This document shows positions 1 to 11,093 of a stretch of 64,000 nucleotides of DNA, in pieces. The number at the start of each line of letters is the position of its first letter. The first letter of the stretch is position 1. The stretch covers positions 957,887 through 1,021,886 of the forward strand of contig JAXIVH010000007.1 of assembly GCA_036785325.1 (NCBI GenBank). Direction: 5' to 3'. Made by a program: the position numbers and the translations under genes. Source of the DNA: Urophycis tenuis. Its lineage: Eukaryota; Chordata; Actinopteri; Gadiformes; Phycidae. The notes beneath the pieces were generated by a model, which was not told the origin of the DNA, searched no databases, and worked only from the letters and a program-made list of their open reading frames with translations.

Positions 1-344
1 ATCGTATTTATAACCGACATTTCCATCTGAATACGGTTTTAAACACGAAAATGGTGAGAATGATGCTTTTTCCACTTTAATTTAAAAAATGCATTTTCTG
101 ACTCGTTTATTTTTGAAGTTTCGCACGAACACACTAGCCTCGCGAGACCACGCTCCGTTTCTAATCTCTGCATGCATGTCATTGGGAAACTCAAAATGTA
201 TTATCGGTTTAATGCTCTCACACATATTATCACATTACCATGTTATTAATAAGGCCTATGCGAGTTTACGATTCAATAATTAAGGAATGTGTGTAATGTA
301 TACCAAAAAATATACACCAAATCAATCATTTATTTTGTTTATAG

Positions 345-993
345 ACTGCACAGAGCGAGCGATTTGACGTCGTCTTCCGCCCGTCGGAGACAGACCTTCC
401 CGTCACGACTGCACCTACAGCACCGGAATCTGCATCTACATCTGCTCAGGTAGGCCTATATGCAGATCCTCGCGAGACCATCCAGACCTCGTGAGACCAC
501 GCTCCGTTTCTCTGTGCATGTCATTGGGAAACGCAAAACGTATTATCGGTATAAAGCACTCACACATTATCACATTATCTCGTTATTAATTAGGCTTATG
601 CGAGTTTACGTTTAAATAATTAAGTAATGTGTATAATGTATACCGAAAATGTACACCAAATCAATCATTTATTTTGTTTAAAGACTGCACAGAGCGAGCG
701 ATTTGACGTCGTCTTCCGCCCGTCGGAGACAGACCTTCCCGTCAGTACGACACCTACAGCACCGGAATCTGCATCTGCTCAGGTAGGGCTATATGCAGAT
801 CATTTAAAATTAGCTGTGTAATGTGTATAATGTACACCAAAAAATATACACCAAATCAATCATTTATTTGATTTATTGTTTATAGACTGCCCAGAGCGAG
901 CGATATGACGTCGTCTTCTGCCAGTCGGAGACAGACCTTCCCGCCATCACCACTACACCTACAGCACCGGAATCTGCATCTACATCTGCTCAG
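345..993 (+). repeat. Tandem exon array, module A (3 copies)
   Basis: Three ~340-bp units each contain one exon (105, 99 and 108 bp) and its flanking intron. Each starts after (t)atag or aaag, ends in cag before gta, and is phase 0 at both ends, so copies can be added or lost without shifting the frame. The peptides share a SER(F/Y)DVVF core and a PTAPESA tail. Confidence 0.85.
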
Positions 994-3470
994 GTAGGCC
1001 TATATGCAGATCATTTAAAATTAGCTGTACGGTAACCCATTTACCTAACTTGAAAAGGTAGACTAAAAACAGTGTTTTTGTCCCAGACGTGTCAAACTAC
1101 TGACTTCCTGAGCGATGTTGGTGCCCGTTGGAGTGAGAACACCGTCTGTGAGCTGGTGAGAAAATAAAGAGAAATGAAAACAAATGGACTCAGTTTTTAC
1201 TACGGTCTCAGTGTCTTATCAATGTCATGTCCCGCCCCCATCAGAAGAAACTGCTGAAACGGTTTCTGGTGCTCCAGACCCGTGGAAACCAGGGGTGCGT
1301 ACCAGAGACCACCACCCTGGAGGACTTCAGTACCTGGCTCATGTCTCGCGACTGTCAGAAGCCCCAGCTGTGAGTTCACTTTCAAACTTCCCTCCGTCAT
1401 GCCCATCATTGAAGCTATCGATAGAGTCTATAATAGTGTGTAAGGCAGGATATGTTTAGTATTCTGTGTTTCAATTGAAGGTTGGCTACAGCAGGGACGA
1501 CTGGTGACACTAACCACTTGGTAAGTCAGGGGAGGCAACAGAAAGCTAGGACAGTAAAGTACAATCTATACACATGTATTAGTTAACTTAACTCATGTGT
1601 GTTCACCTTGATGTGTAATTACTACATCCCCAGGCACTTTCCTTAACATATTTTATGTTATTTTGTGTTGAATTTGTTTTATTTTTTAACTTGTTCAGAA
1701 GTGGTGTGTGTACACCAACGTCATGCAGCGAATGCTGGAGTTCCAGGCATCTAGTGAGGCTGCACTGGACTCCACAGAATCTCTGGACCCCTCCTTTCTG
1801 TGAGTGACCCTTAAACCTAAGGCCTACCTGATCTCAAAGTCTTTATTTAGGAAGCTGCTATATTATTCCATTCATTTTACTTGAGCCATTTCTAGACAAG
1901 GTAAAAAAAAACGTAATTAGCACAAACATATACATAATTTGGTGGGGTGGCATTAGCTCAGTGGGTAGAGCAGGTCGTCCACTAACCGAAGGGTTGGCAG
2001 TTCGATCCCCACCTCCAACTGTCCACATGTCGAACCCTGCAAATGTATGACAAATGTGCTGATTGTCAGTCGCTTTGGACAAAAGCGTCTGCTAAATGCC
2101 CTAAAACATTTGTCACATCTTTTGTGTCATTTCAGTTGTGATGAGGTCTACACTGAGGTGAGGCGAGGTCTGAGGATGGTGTCTCCGGAAGTGACCTTTG
2201 GACCCGCAGCCACCTTGCACAGTCCGCCTGAAGTGCTGGCAGACCTGGTACCCAGGCTGCTGCTGAGCCTGCTGGCCCAGCAAGGAAAAGCCCTCCCGGA
2301 GGAACATCAAGGATGGGTGGCCTTCACTGACGTGGTCCTCAGCATTGTAGAGAGAGTCCTGGACAACCTGGCCTCTGCCCTGGACACCTTGGACCTCAAA
2401 GTCCACTACTCCCCTGCTACAGGGATCCGTATGGCCGGCTCCATCCAGAAGCTGATGAGGAAGCTCCAGGGCTCTGAGGACCTCAGTCTGACCAGCAAGA
2501 TGTCGGATGCTGTGACCATCAAGGTCCTGAGGTTGTTCCAGCAACACCAGGATTGCATCCTCACTGAGTCGGTGTTAAACTGGGTGTCCGAGGCCAAGGA
2601 CACAGTGCAGAAGAAGATCTTTCCACCAGTAACAAGCACCCAAAAGCTGACTCTTCACTCTGAAGACCTCAGGACTCTGGTGGGCCTGGTGGTGGTCCAG
2701 ATCTTCGATGGGCACCTTGAGGCTCAGTTTGACCTGACTAACTGGCCCATCTTCGATGAGGTTGAGAACCTGCTCTACCTCTACAACATCAGAACCTCAA
2801 AGAAGCTGGAGATGGTCGACTGGAAGCTCAGCGCGGAGGAGATATTAAGGATGGCAACGGAGCTCCACAACACCCTCCACAGCGCCTTTGGCTCCAAGCT
2901 CAAGCTGAAGATGGCCGTAAAGCACAGGGTCAAGGTGCTGACCCGGTCCATGTGCTACAGAGTGGTGGACACGATCCTGCAGTTGCTGGATCATCACCTT
3001 GCTGAGAGCATGGCTGAGGAGAGCAGTGTGCAGGATCGTCACCCTACTGAGAGCATGGCTGAGGAGAGCAGTGTGCAGGATCGTCACCCTGCTGAGAGCA
3101 TGGCTGAGGAGAGCAGTGTGCAGGATCGTCACCCTGCTGAGAGCATGGCTGATGAGAGCAGTGTGCAGGATCGTCACCCTACTGAGAGCATGGCTGAGGA
3201 GAGCAGTGTGCAGGATTGTCACCTTTCTGAGAGCACGGCTGATGAGATCTTTGTTAAGGTACTTTCACCGCAGCATGAGACTGTTTCTTAGTCTATTATT
3301 TAGAGGAAAATCCATGGTGGAGGGTCTTTTTAGTCAAATCAAACGTGACTGTATCTCTTATCTGTGTGCAGTTTGTTATCAACGCACCCGCGGTTGCGGA
3401 AACCTCAACCTCACCTGGCTGTTTCTCCGCTCTCTGGAAGGTCCTGACATCTTGCTTCACCAAGAAGCAG
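345..3470 (+). CDS. Unrecognised multi-exon gene, module A
   Basis: Function unknown; I do not recognise the family. Exons inferred from splice sites and frame: 345-449, 684-782 and 886-993 (three homologous 33-36-residue exons, each starting TAQSER and ending in Gln), 1087-1155 (23 residues), 1245-1369, 1699-1799, 2136-3258 and 3372-3470. The long exon encodes about 374 residues rich in Leu and charged residues, apparently helical, then a 15-residue repeat. No signal peptide or membrane segment is seen. Phases agree at every junction except 1369 to 1699, which needs one more base in frame (see the micro-exon finding). The first exon of the gene is not in the window. Exit phase 0 at 3470 equals entry phase 0 of module B, so the two modules could be joined in one mRNA. 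Confidence 0.6.
1946..2106 (+). mobile_element. tRNA-derived SINE (copy A)
   Basis: The head looks like a tRNA: an A box (TAGCTCAGTGGGTAGAGC) and a B box (GTTCGATCCC) about 40 bp apart. The tail contains CGCTTTGGACAAAAGCGTC and GCTAAATG, the stem-like 3' end shared by many fish SINEs and L2-type LINEs. It sits in an intron and ends only ~30 bp before the acceptor of the long exon. It is not a functional tRNA gene. Confidence 0.85.
3001..3225 (+). repeat. 45-bp coding minisatellite, five units (A)
   Basis: Five in-frame 45-bp units each encode a 15-residue repeat with core ESMAEESSVQDRHP, followed by a degenerate sixth unit (SESTADEIF) before the donor at 3258. The unit is acidic with regularly spaced Ser and Met. 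Slippage here changes protein length by whole repeats. Confidence 0.95.
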
Positions 3471-3908
3471 GTACGGAGCAAATAGAGAAAAGAGAGAGAC
3501 AAGGCAAACAAATAACAGACAAACAAAGAAGATATTTTCGATTATCGTATTTATAACCGACATTTCCATCTGAATACGGTTTTAAACACGAACATGGTGA
3601 GAATAATGCTTTTTTCCACTTTAAATAAAAAAATGCAATTTCTGACGCATTTATTTTTGAAGTTGCACATGAGCACACTAGCCTCCCGAGACCATCCGGA
3701 CCTCGCGAGACCACGCTCCGTTTCTAATCTCTGCATGCATGTCATTGGGAAACGCAAAATGTATTATCGGTTTAATGCTCTCACACATATTATCACATCA
3801 TCATATATATTAATTAGGCTTGTGCAAGTTTAAGTTTAAATAATTACGTAATGTGTATTATGTATACCAAAAAATATACACCAAATCAATCATTTATTTT
3901 GTTTATAG

Positions 3909-4565
3909 ACTGCACAGGGCGAGCGATATGACGTCGTCTTCCGCCCGTCGGAGACAGACCTTCCCGTCACGACTACACCTACAGCACCGGAATCTGCATC
4001 TGCATCTGCTCAGGTAGACCTATATGCAGATCCTCGCGAGACCATCCAGACCTCACGAGGCCACGCTCCGTTTCTCTGTGCATGTCATTGGGAAACGCAA
4101 AATGTATTATCGGTATAAAGCTCACACATATTATCACATTATCACGTTATTAATGAGGCTTATGCGAGTTTACGTTTCAATATTTAAGTAATGTGTTTAA
4201 TGTATACCAAAAAAATATACACCAAATCAATCATTTATTTTGTTTATAGACTGCACAGAGCGAGCGATTTGACGTCGTCTTCTGCCAGTCGGAGACAGAC
4301 CTTCCCGTCACGACTACGCCTACAGCACCGGAATCTGCATCTACATCTGCTCAGGTAGGCCTATATGCAGATCATTTAAAATTAGCTGTGTAATGTGTGT
4401 AATGTACACCAAAAAATATACACCAAATCAATCATTTATTTGATTTATTGTTTATAGACTGCCCAGAGTGAGCGATATGACGTCGTCTTCTGCCAGTCGG
4501 AGACAGACCTTCCCGCCGTCACCACTACACCTACAGCACCGGAATCTGCATCTACATCTGCTCAG
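3909..4565 (+). repeat. Tandem exon array, module B (3 copies)
   Basis: Counterpart of the array in module A, with exons of 105, 105 and 108 bp. The third copies of A and B resemble each other more than their neighbours (both have the extra codon in the LPA(I/V)TTT segment), so the triplication came before the 3.5-kb duplication. Confidence 0.85.
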
Positions 4566-7233
4566 GTAGACCTATATGCAGATCATTTAAAATTAGCTGT
4601 ACGGTAACCCATTTAACTAACTTAAAAAGGTAGACTAAAGACAATGTTTTTGTCCCAGACGTGTCAAACTACTGACTTCCTGAGCTATGTTGGTGCCCGT
4701 TGGAGTGAGAACACCGTCTGTGAGCTGGTGAGAAAATAATCAGAAATGAAAACAAATGGACTCTTCAGTTCTTACTACGGTCCTCGGTGTCTTATCAATG
4801 TCATGTCCCCCCCCCCCCCCCCCCCCCTATCAGAAGAAACTTCTGAAACGGTTTCTGTTGCTCCAGACCCGTGGTAACCAGGGGTGCGTACCAGAGACCA
4901 CCACCCTGGAAGACTTCAGTACCTGGCTCATGTCTCGCGACTGTCAGAAGCCCCAGCTGTGAGTTCACTTTCAAACTTCCCTCTGTCATGCCCATCATTG
5001 AAGCTATTGATAGAGTCTATAATAGTGTGTAAGGCAGGATATGTTTAGTATTCTGTGTTTCAATTGAAGGTTGGCTACAACAAGGATGACTGGTGACACT
5101 AACCACTTGGTAAGTCAGGGGAGGCAACAGAAAGCTAGGACAGTAAAGTACATATACGTATTAGTCAACTTAACTCATGTGTGTTCACCTTGATATGTAA
5201 TTACTACATCCCCAGGCACTTTCCTTAACATATTTTATGTTATTTTGTGTTGAACTTGTTTTATTTTTTAACTTGTACAGAAGTGGTGTGTGTACACCAA
5301 CGTCATGCAGCGAATGCTGGAGTTCCAGGCATCTAGTGAGGCTGCACTGGACTCCACAGACTCTGTGGACCCCTCCTTTCTGTGAGTGACCCTGAAACCT
5401 AAGGCCTACCTGATCTCAAAGTCTTTATTTAGGAAGCTGCTATATTATTCCATTCATTTTACTTGAGCCATTTCTAGACAAGGTTAAAAAAAAAAACGTA
5501 ATTAGCACAAACATATACATAATTTGGGTGGGTGGCATTAGCTCAGTGGGTAGAGCAGGTCGTCCACTAACCGAAGGGTTGGCAGTTCGATCCCCACCTC
5601 CAACTGTCCACATGTCGAACCCTGCAAATGTATGACAAATGTGCTGATTGTCAGTCGCTTCGGACAAAAGCGTCTACTAAATGCCCTAAAACATTTGTCG
5701 CATCTTTTGTGTCATTTCAGTTGTGATGAGGTCCACACTGAGGTGAGGCGAGGTCTGAGGATGGTGTCTCCCTCAGTGACCTTTCGACCCGCAGCCACCT
5801 TGCACAGTCCGTCTGAAGTGCTGGCAGACCTGGTACCCAGGCTGCTGCTGAGCCTGCTGGCCCAGCAAGGAAAAGCCCTCCCGGAGGAACATCAAGGATG
5901 GGTGGCCTTCACTGACGTGGTCCTCAGCATTGTAGAGAGAGTCCTGGACAACCTGGCCTCTGCCCTGGACACCTTGGACCTCAAAGTCCACTACTCCCCT
6001 GCTACAGGGATCCGTATGGCCGGCTCCATCCAGAAGCTGATGAGGAAGCTCCAGGGCTCTGAGGACCTCAGTCTGACCAGCAGGATGGTGGATGCTGTGA
6101 CCATCAAGGTCCAGAGGTTATTCCAGCAACACCAGGATTGCATCCTCACTGAGGCGGTCTTAAACTGGGTGTCCGAGGCCAAGGACACTGTGCAGAAGAA
6201 GAGGATCTTTCCACCAGTAACAAGCACCCAACAGCTGACTCTTCACTCTGAAGACCTCAGGACTCTTGTGGGCCTGGTGGTGGTCCAGATCTTCGATGGG
6301 CACCTTGAGGCTCAGTTTGACCTGACTAACTGGCCCATCTTTGACGAGGTTGAGAACCTGCTCTACCTCTACAACATCAGAACCTCAAAGAAGCTGGAGA
6401 TGGTCAACTGGAAGCTCAGCGCGGAGGAGATATTAAGGATGGCAACGGAGCTCCACAACACCCTCCACAGCGCCTTTGGCTCCAAACTCAACCTGAAGAT
6501 GGCCGTAAAGCACAGGGTCAAGGTGCTGACCCGGTCCATGTGCTACAGAGTGGTGGACACGATCCTGCAGTTGCTGGATCATCACCTTGCTGAGAGCATG
6601 GCTGAGGAGAGCAGTGTCCAGGATCGTCACCCTACTGCGAGCATGGCTGAGGAGAGCAGTGTGCTGGATCGTCACCCTGCTGAAAGCATGGCTGAGGAGA
6701 GCAGTGTGCAGGATTGTCACCTTTCTGAGAGCACGGCTGATGAGATCTTTGTTAAGGTACTTTCACTGCAGCATGAGACTGTTTCCTAGTCTATTATTAT
6801 TGTGGTCAGTTAGAGTCAAATCCATGGTGGAGGGTCTTTTTATTCAAATCAAACGTGATTGTATTTCTTATCTCTGTGCAGTTTGTTATCAACGCACCCG
6901 CGGTTGCGGAAACCTCAACCTCACCTGGCTGTTTCTCCGCTCTCTGGAAGGTCCTGACATCCTGCTTCACCAAGAAGCAGGTACGGAGCACTGCTTTGTT
7001 TCTCGTCAAAGTTTGAACCAAACCAACTGAGAACTATATCTAAATATGAAGCATGATGGTTTTGTTCAATTGCCGTGTGAGTCCCGTTTTTAAGAAAGAT
7101 ATCATCCTGCAGGTGTCAGCAGGTGTCCCGTCAGGAAGTCATCACTGAGCCCAGGTGTTCAAAGCCAGACAGGAAGCCAGCCTGGTGCAGAGCTCCACCA
7201 AGAGGCCAGGCTGTTGTACATAGTTGTATATAA
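3909..7233 (+). CDS. Unrecognised multi-exon gene, module B with likely 3' end
   Basis: Same exon plan as module A: 3909-4013, 4250-4354, 4458-4565, 4659-4727, 4834-4958, 5281-5381, 5721-6756 and 6882-6980. A candidate 25-base exon at 5085-5109 would mend the phase between 4958 and 5281. After 6980 (ending KKQ, phase 0) an acceptor before 7123 opens 36 codons beginning VSRQEVITEP and stopping at 7231-7233. The alternative acceptor before 7113 gives 11 codons and a stop. The long exon keeps 345 codons, so this module is not obviously broken. Whether A and B form one long repeat protein or two genes cannot be told from DNA alone. Confidence 0.55.
4807..4827 (+). repeat. Poly-C run in an intron
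   Basis: Twenty-one C residues immediately before the acceptor at 4833, where module A has CCCGCCCCCA. Its length is likely polymorphic or error-prone. Confidence 0.9.
5531..5691 (+). mobile_element. tRNA-derived SINE (copy B)
   Basis: Orthologous copy of the SINE at 1946, carried along by the duplication. It is at the same intronic position, with few substitutions. Confidence 0.85.
6599..6733 (+). repeat. 45-bp coding minisatellite, three units (B)
   Basis: Three full 45-bp units plus the degenerate last unit. The middle unit has changes to TASM and VLDR. Copy number differs from the five in module A. Confidence 0.95.
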
Positions 7234-7439
7234 TAGTATTAGATAACCTTAGTAGCTAAGTTTTAGGAATTTTTTTCAAATAAGTTAAGAACATCATATT
7301 TTAAGTAAGTGTGTGAGTTTTTCTTCTGTTAAATAAGTTAGTATAAGTATAAGTTTTTGTATTTTAAGTAAGTTATTTTTTCATCTTATAAAAAGTTCAT
7401 TTTCTGAATTGTCCACATTTTTATTTCCTATATAATATA

Positions 7440-7500
7440 ATAATATAACAACATATTAATATATATTAATATATATATATTAATATATTAATATAGCATG
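7440..7500. repeat. AT-rich palindromic tract
   Basis: Repeated ATTAATAT units form a near-palindromic AT tract between the likely terminal exon of module B and the Arg-rich exons downstream. No gene is seen here. Confidence 0.7.
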
Positions 7501-7585
7501 ATGAATGATTGTACAGTACTATATGTAAGTAAGCTTTGTTACCAGTGAACGGGCCAGTTCTTTGTTGGGTTTCTCTTTTTTACAG

Positions 7586-8670
7586 GTTGGCTGATCCTAA
7601 TTTTACTGACGAGGAGATGATGGCTGGAGCCGAGGACAGCAGGAGACGGAGACAGAAGGAGACGACGCCGGGAGACGGTGGTGGACCAAGACAGAGGGAG
7701 GCAAAGAAGACAGATCGAGAAGAAGACACACAGATGAAGAAGACAAGACAAGAGAGAGACTACGACGGGGAGAGAAACAGATGGAGACAAAGACGGAGAC
7801 ACGCAAAGAAGACAGAGATGAAAAGGAAAAGCTTCTCTACAAGGTACATATTCTTAACACTAAGTTGGCCCACTATAATGTACTGTTATGACAGTGACCT
7901 GACTCAGTTCCTTCTCTCCCTCTATCAGGCTCAGAAGAGAAGACCTTTCAAGCTGCATTGGTCATTCTCAGTATTTTTGAGACATGGGAACAAGATTTGT
8001 TCTCTGCCTTTAACCCATCCTATGGAACATAGGATGCAGGGGGCATGTATAGCACCTGGGCAACAATTTGGGGTTCAGTGTCTTCCTCAAGGACACCTAA
8101 ACATTTGGAGATGGGGATCCAACCGCCAACCCTCCGATTAGTGGACGACCCCCTCTATCCACTGAGCTACTGTTGCCCCCGATGAAATGAAAAAGACAGA
8201 GAGAGACAAAGACAGAGACAGATGAAGAAAACAGTGACGACGACAGAAGGAGAAGAAGGCCATGAGAGATGAAGAAAACAGAAGGAGAAGAAGACAGAAG
8301 GACACGAAGACCGAGATGAAGAAGACAGAAGGAGACAAAGACGAAGACACGCAAAGAAGACAGATGAAAAGAAAAAGGTTCTCTACAAGGTACATATTCT
8401 AAACACCAAGTTGGCCCACTATAATGTACCTTTATGACAGTGAGCTGACTCAGTTCCTTCTCTCCCTCTATCAGGCTCAGAAGAGGGGGAGCACTCTGGA
8501 CAGAGAGGGAGTGGGGGGCCATGGACCTCCAAAGAGAACCAGGAAGGACCACAGCTGTACCCCACCACATGATGCTGCTGCTTCAGACAGATCACCACCA
8601 CATCATCAACTGCCCTGAACACAATGTCTCACTCATTCACTCTCCTGTGTCAAATAAAATCACACATTTT
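7586..8670 (+). CDS. Possible Arg/Lys/Glu-rich 3' exons (uncertain)
   Basis: An acceptor at 7585 opens 86 codons to a donor at 7843. The peptide starts LADPNFTDEEMM, then becomes a low-complexity Arg, Lys, Glu, Asp stretch. The purine-rich end of this exon, its donor and the next acceptor (TCTATCAG) occur twice, at ~7790-7930 and ~8330-8475, a second small duplication. From 8475 an open exon leads to a polyadenylation-like AATAAA at 8653-8658. This may be the 3' end of the duplicated gene or non-coding GA-rich sequence. Confidence 0.3.
7958..8190 (-). mobile_element. tRNA-derived SINE, minus strand
   Basis: On the minus strand the sequence starts GGGGGCAACAGTAGCTCAGT, with an A box and a B box like the SINEs at 1946 and 5531. 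It continues with TGTCCTTGAGGAAGACACTG and CCCCAAATTG, typical of a fish SINE body. It lies between the two copies of the purine-rich exon unit. Confidence 0.75.
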
Positions 8671-8719
8671 GGCACATATTTCCAATTGATTGGTGAATAT
8701 TTTTTTCTCAATGGTTGAA

Positions 8720-10260
8720 CTGCACGTGCAAACTTTACTCATTGCCTTAACCTTAACTAATGAACCTTTATATCTGATTCAATTATTTAAGGCATGTCGA
8801 ATGAAGACTGCTGTCATTCATCTTTGTTATTTGAGCGAAAGGAATCTTTCTCAGTTGAAACTCATTGTTTGATAAGGCAAACAACTCCAACCATGTTGTA
8901 CGTAGGCTACCCTTTCAATATCTCCAGCAGCCCATCATCCTACCTCAGATGTGACCTTCAAATGACCTGGGCATCAAGCACATACATATAGGGCCTTAAC
9001 TGTGATGAGGGGTCATTTTTGCCTATAATACGATGCTCTTGCGCAATTTCGTATAAGACTTGCAGAGGTTCCTCATTCGGCTCATTCGTTTTAAAGACCG
9101 CTTGCTGTACCTTACATTTGGGCAAGGCGGAGCCCCGGTCTACTGCACTGTTCTCACATGGAAAGGAGGCTTAGCCTTAAATATATTATATTAATACCAT
9201 AACTAACCATAATGCTGTTTTAGAACATATAAAACTAGATATATGTGTCGGATGGATTAAAATAAAGTAAAGCCCTGATTTGGTAAACCCCTGCAAGACA
9301 CACATATGATGCTGTGGCGTTTGTAGTGAATTATTGTTATTTAGTCTAGATAACACGTCCCTCCAATCAGATCGAATATATTACAACCTTTGCTTCAAAA
9401 GCCTTAAAGTGTGTGTTGACTTTGTTGATTTGTAAAACCATCAACATATTGCATCATGTCAAAATCACAGTATTGGTCTTGAGACAAACTGCTCACTGAA
9501 TCTGGACGATAGATCCCGTCGACAGATGGAGGTATTATGCTGGTAATTTACCTCCCTGGATGTGATGAATTATTGATATGGTATTTATAGCAGGCGTGTT
9601 TCTACGTCTATGTGTTTCTAAGGTGATTCAGGTAGAAGAGGAGATGCACATACTACGGGAAGAGACTGAAAGTAACAAAAGAGTATTGCTGGAAAAGATT
9701 GTCTTTTGTGTGTTGAAAGACTTTTAATCTAATTTAGATATTTGACCATGTTTCTTTGATGCAAAGTGTCCAAATTGTTTTTCACGGTTTGACGAAAACA
9801 ATATACAATACCATTTAATTAAAAAAATAAAAATAAAAAAGTAAATACAATTATTTTACCGTTCAATACTTTTTAAAAATGTGTTATGGCGCATCACGAC
9901 TTATTCAATAAAATGTGCTCATACATTATTGTGGGCTCCTGTTTTGGTTGAAGGTGTAATACGCTGTAGACTAAATTCATCTTCACAAAGGAGTACATTG
10001 GTTTCTGCGGTTTGAAGGGCGTGGCGGCACAGATTAGAGCAGACTTCATTTCTGGCTGAAAGGAGCGATTAAGCCGTCACCACAGCGAGAGCAGGTGGGG
10101 AGGTGGGAGGTGGGAGGTGGGGTGAGGGGGAGGGGGAGGGGACGTTACCTTGTTGGGGAGGGCACGAGGGTTGCCCTAGCAACTGTAATCTAACGTAACA
10201 TCCGTTTATTTAAAAACCCCCATACAAACAAGATTTACCGTCTTCCAGTTGGGGGGTTAT
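8720..10260. other. Intergenic, no gene seen
   Basis: AT-rich sequence with no convincing coding exon or transposon end. Just before e2f5, 10090-10145 is a G-rich, nearly C-free tract of GGGAGGTGGG-type repeats. With the GC rise around 10010-10080 it probably marks the e2f5 promoter region; no TATA box is obvious. Confidence 0.5.
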
Positions 10261-10380
10261 TAAGTGGGGCTGAATGAAAGTAATTGTTGTTATTTGTGGT
10301 CAGTCACGGAACGGGTCGACCAGTCCACCAGCTCGCTGAAGAAGAAAAAGGCTTTTCGGGACGTGGAAACACTGGAGACA

Positions 10381-11059
10381 ATGGAAGAGTCCGTGCGCTC
10401 GAGCCAGTCGAACGGGACACCGAGTCGTCACGAGAAAAGTTTGGGGCTCCTCACGACCAAGTTTGTCAAACTGCTCCAAGAGGCCAAGGACGGCGTGCTT
10501 GATTTGAAACTGGTCAGTGAACGTTACGGAGAAGCTCTGGATTCTCTCTCTCATTCTCCCTCTCTGGATTTTCGTACGAGTGTGTTGGTGTTATGATTGT
10601 GAAGCCATAAGAACATCCCTCGTCCATGAACAAAGGGCTCGAGACCGTTTTCCTGTCAGATACGAGCGACCAGTCAGGTGCATTCGACCCCCCCGCCCGA
10701 CACCCCCGACACCCCCGACACCCCCAGGACGACCACCAGGCGTCTCTTTATCCCGACTCAACACGCTAGCCAGCCTCTTTTTTTTTAAACAGTTTATGAT
10801 GCCTTTGCCATTGCACATGGCAAGGTTTTTGACGATTAGCTAGTATGATCAGAATCGGACCAAATACACATGTTGTTGTACACATGGTATGGACGACTCA
10901 ACTCCACTATTTGTCAAAATATCAGGATGTAGTTAAGTTAGTGAAACACGGCATGCCATTGCTTGTACTTTTTTTTTTTTTTTTTTTTAAGATGGACCCT
11001 GTTGGTCCATCTTAAATGTCCAAAGTTATTTACAATGTATTGCTGATATTGGTTACCGC

Positions 11060-11093
<34 letters not shown>

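Larger units (their letters stand above)
1..3543 (+). repeat. Tandem duplicon A (~3.5 kb)
   Basis: Left copy of a head-to-tail duplication. Base 1 of the window matches base 3544, and similarity runs to the 99-bp exon at 3372-3470 (matching 6882-6980). The copies share exons, introns and a SINE at the same place, so the SINE predates the duplication. Copy A diverges just after 3480, where a purine-rich ~60-bp stretch joins straight to the start of copy B. Because the window opens at the first base of the unit, more copies may lie to the left. Confidence 0.9.
3544..7100 (+). repeat. Tandem duplicon B (~3.5 kb)
   Basis: Right copy of the duplication. It differs from copy A by point changes, a 21-base C run in the polypyrimidine tract at 4807-4827, fewer minisatellite units (three full against five), and one extra codon in the long exon near 6195. 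Downstream of 6980 it continues into unique sequence with a likely terminal exon. Confidence 0.9.

Noticed and set aside
1946..2018. A tRNA gene at 1946 and 5531
   Set aside because: The A and B boxes are present, but the acceptor stem does not pair and the sequence runs into a SINE tail; it is a SINE head.
2113..2547. Minus-strand frames opposite the long exon of module A
   Set aside because: Antisense shadows of a conserved coding exon, repeated in module B in the same way.
2999..3556. Trp/Arg-rich repeat protein in an alternative frame of the minisatellite
   Set aside because: A tandem repeat of 45 bp keeps all frames open; the frame continuous with the exon is the acidic one.
10264..10596. 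Upstream in-frame ATG at 10264 as the e2f5 start
   Set aside because: The added 39 residues look like untranslated sequence, and the ATG at 10381 fits the E2F5 N-terminus.
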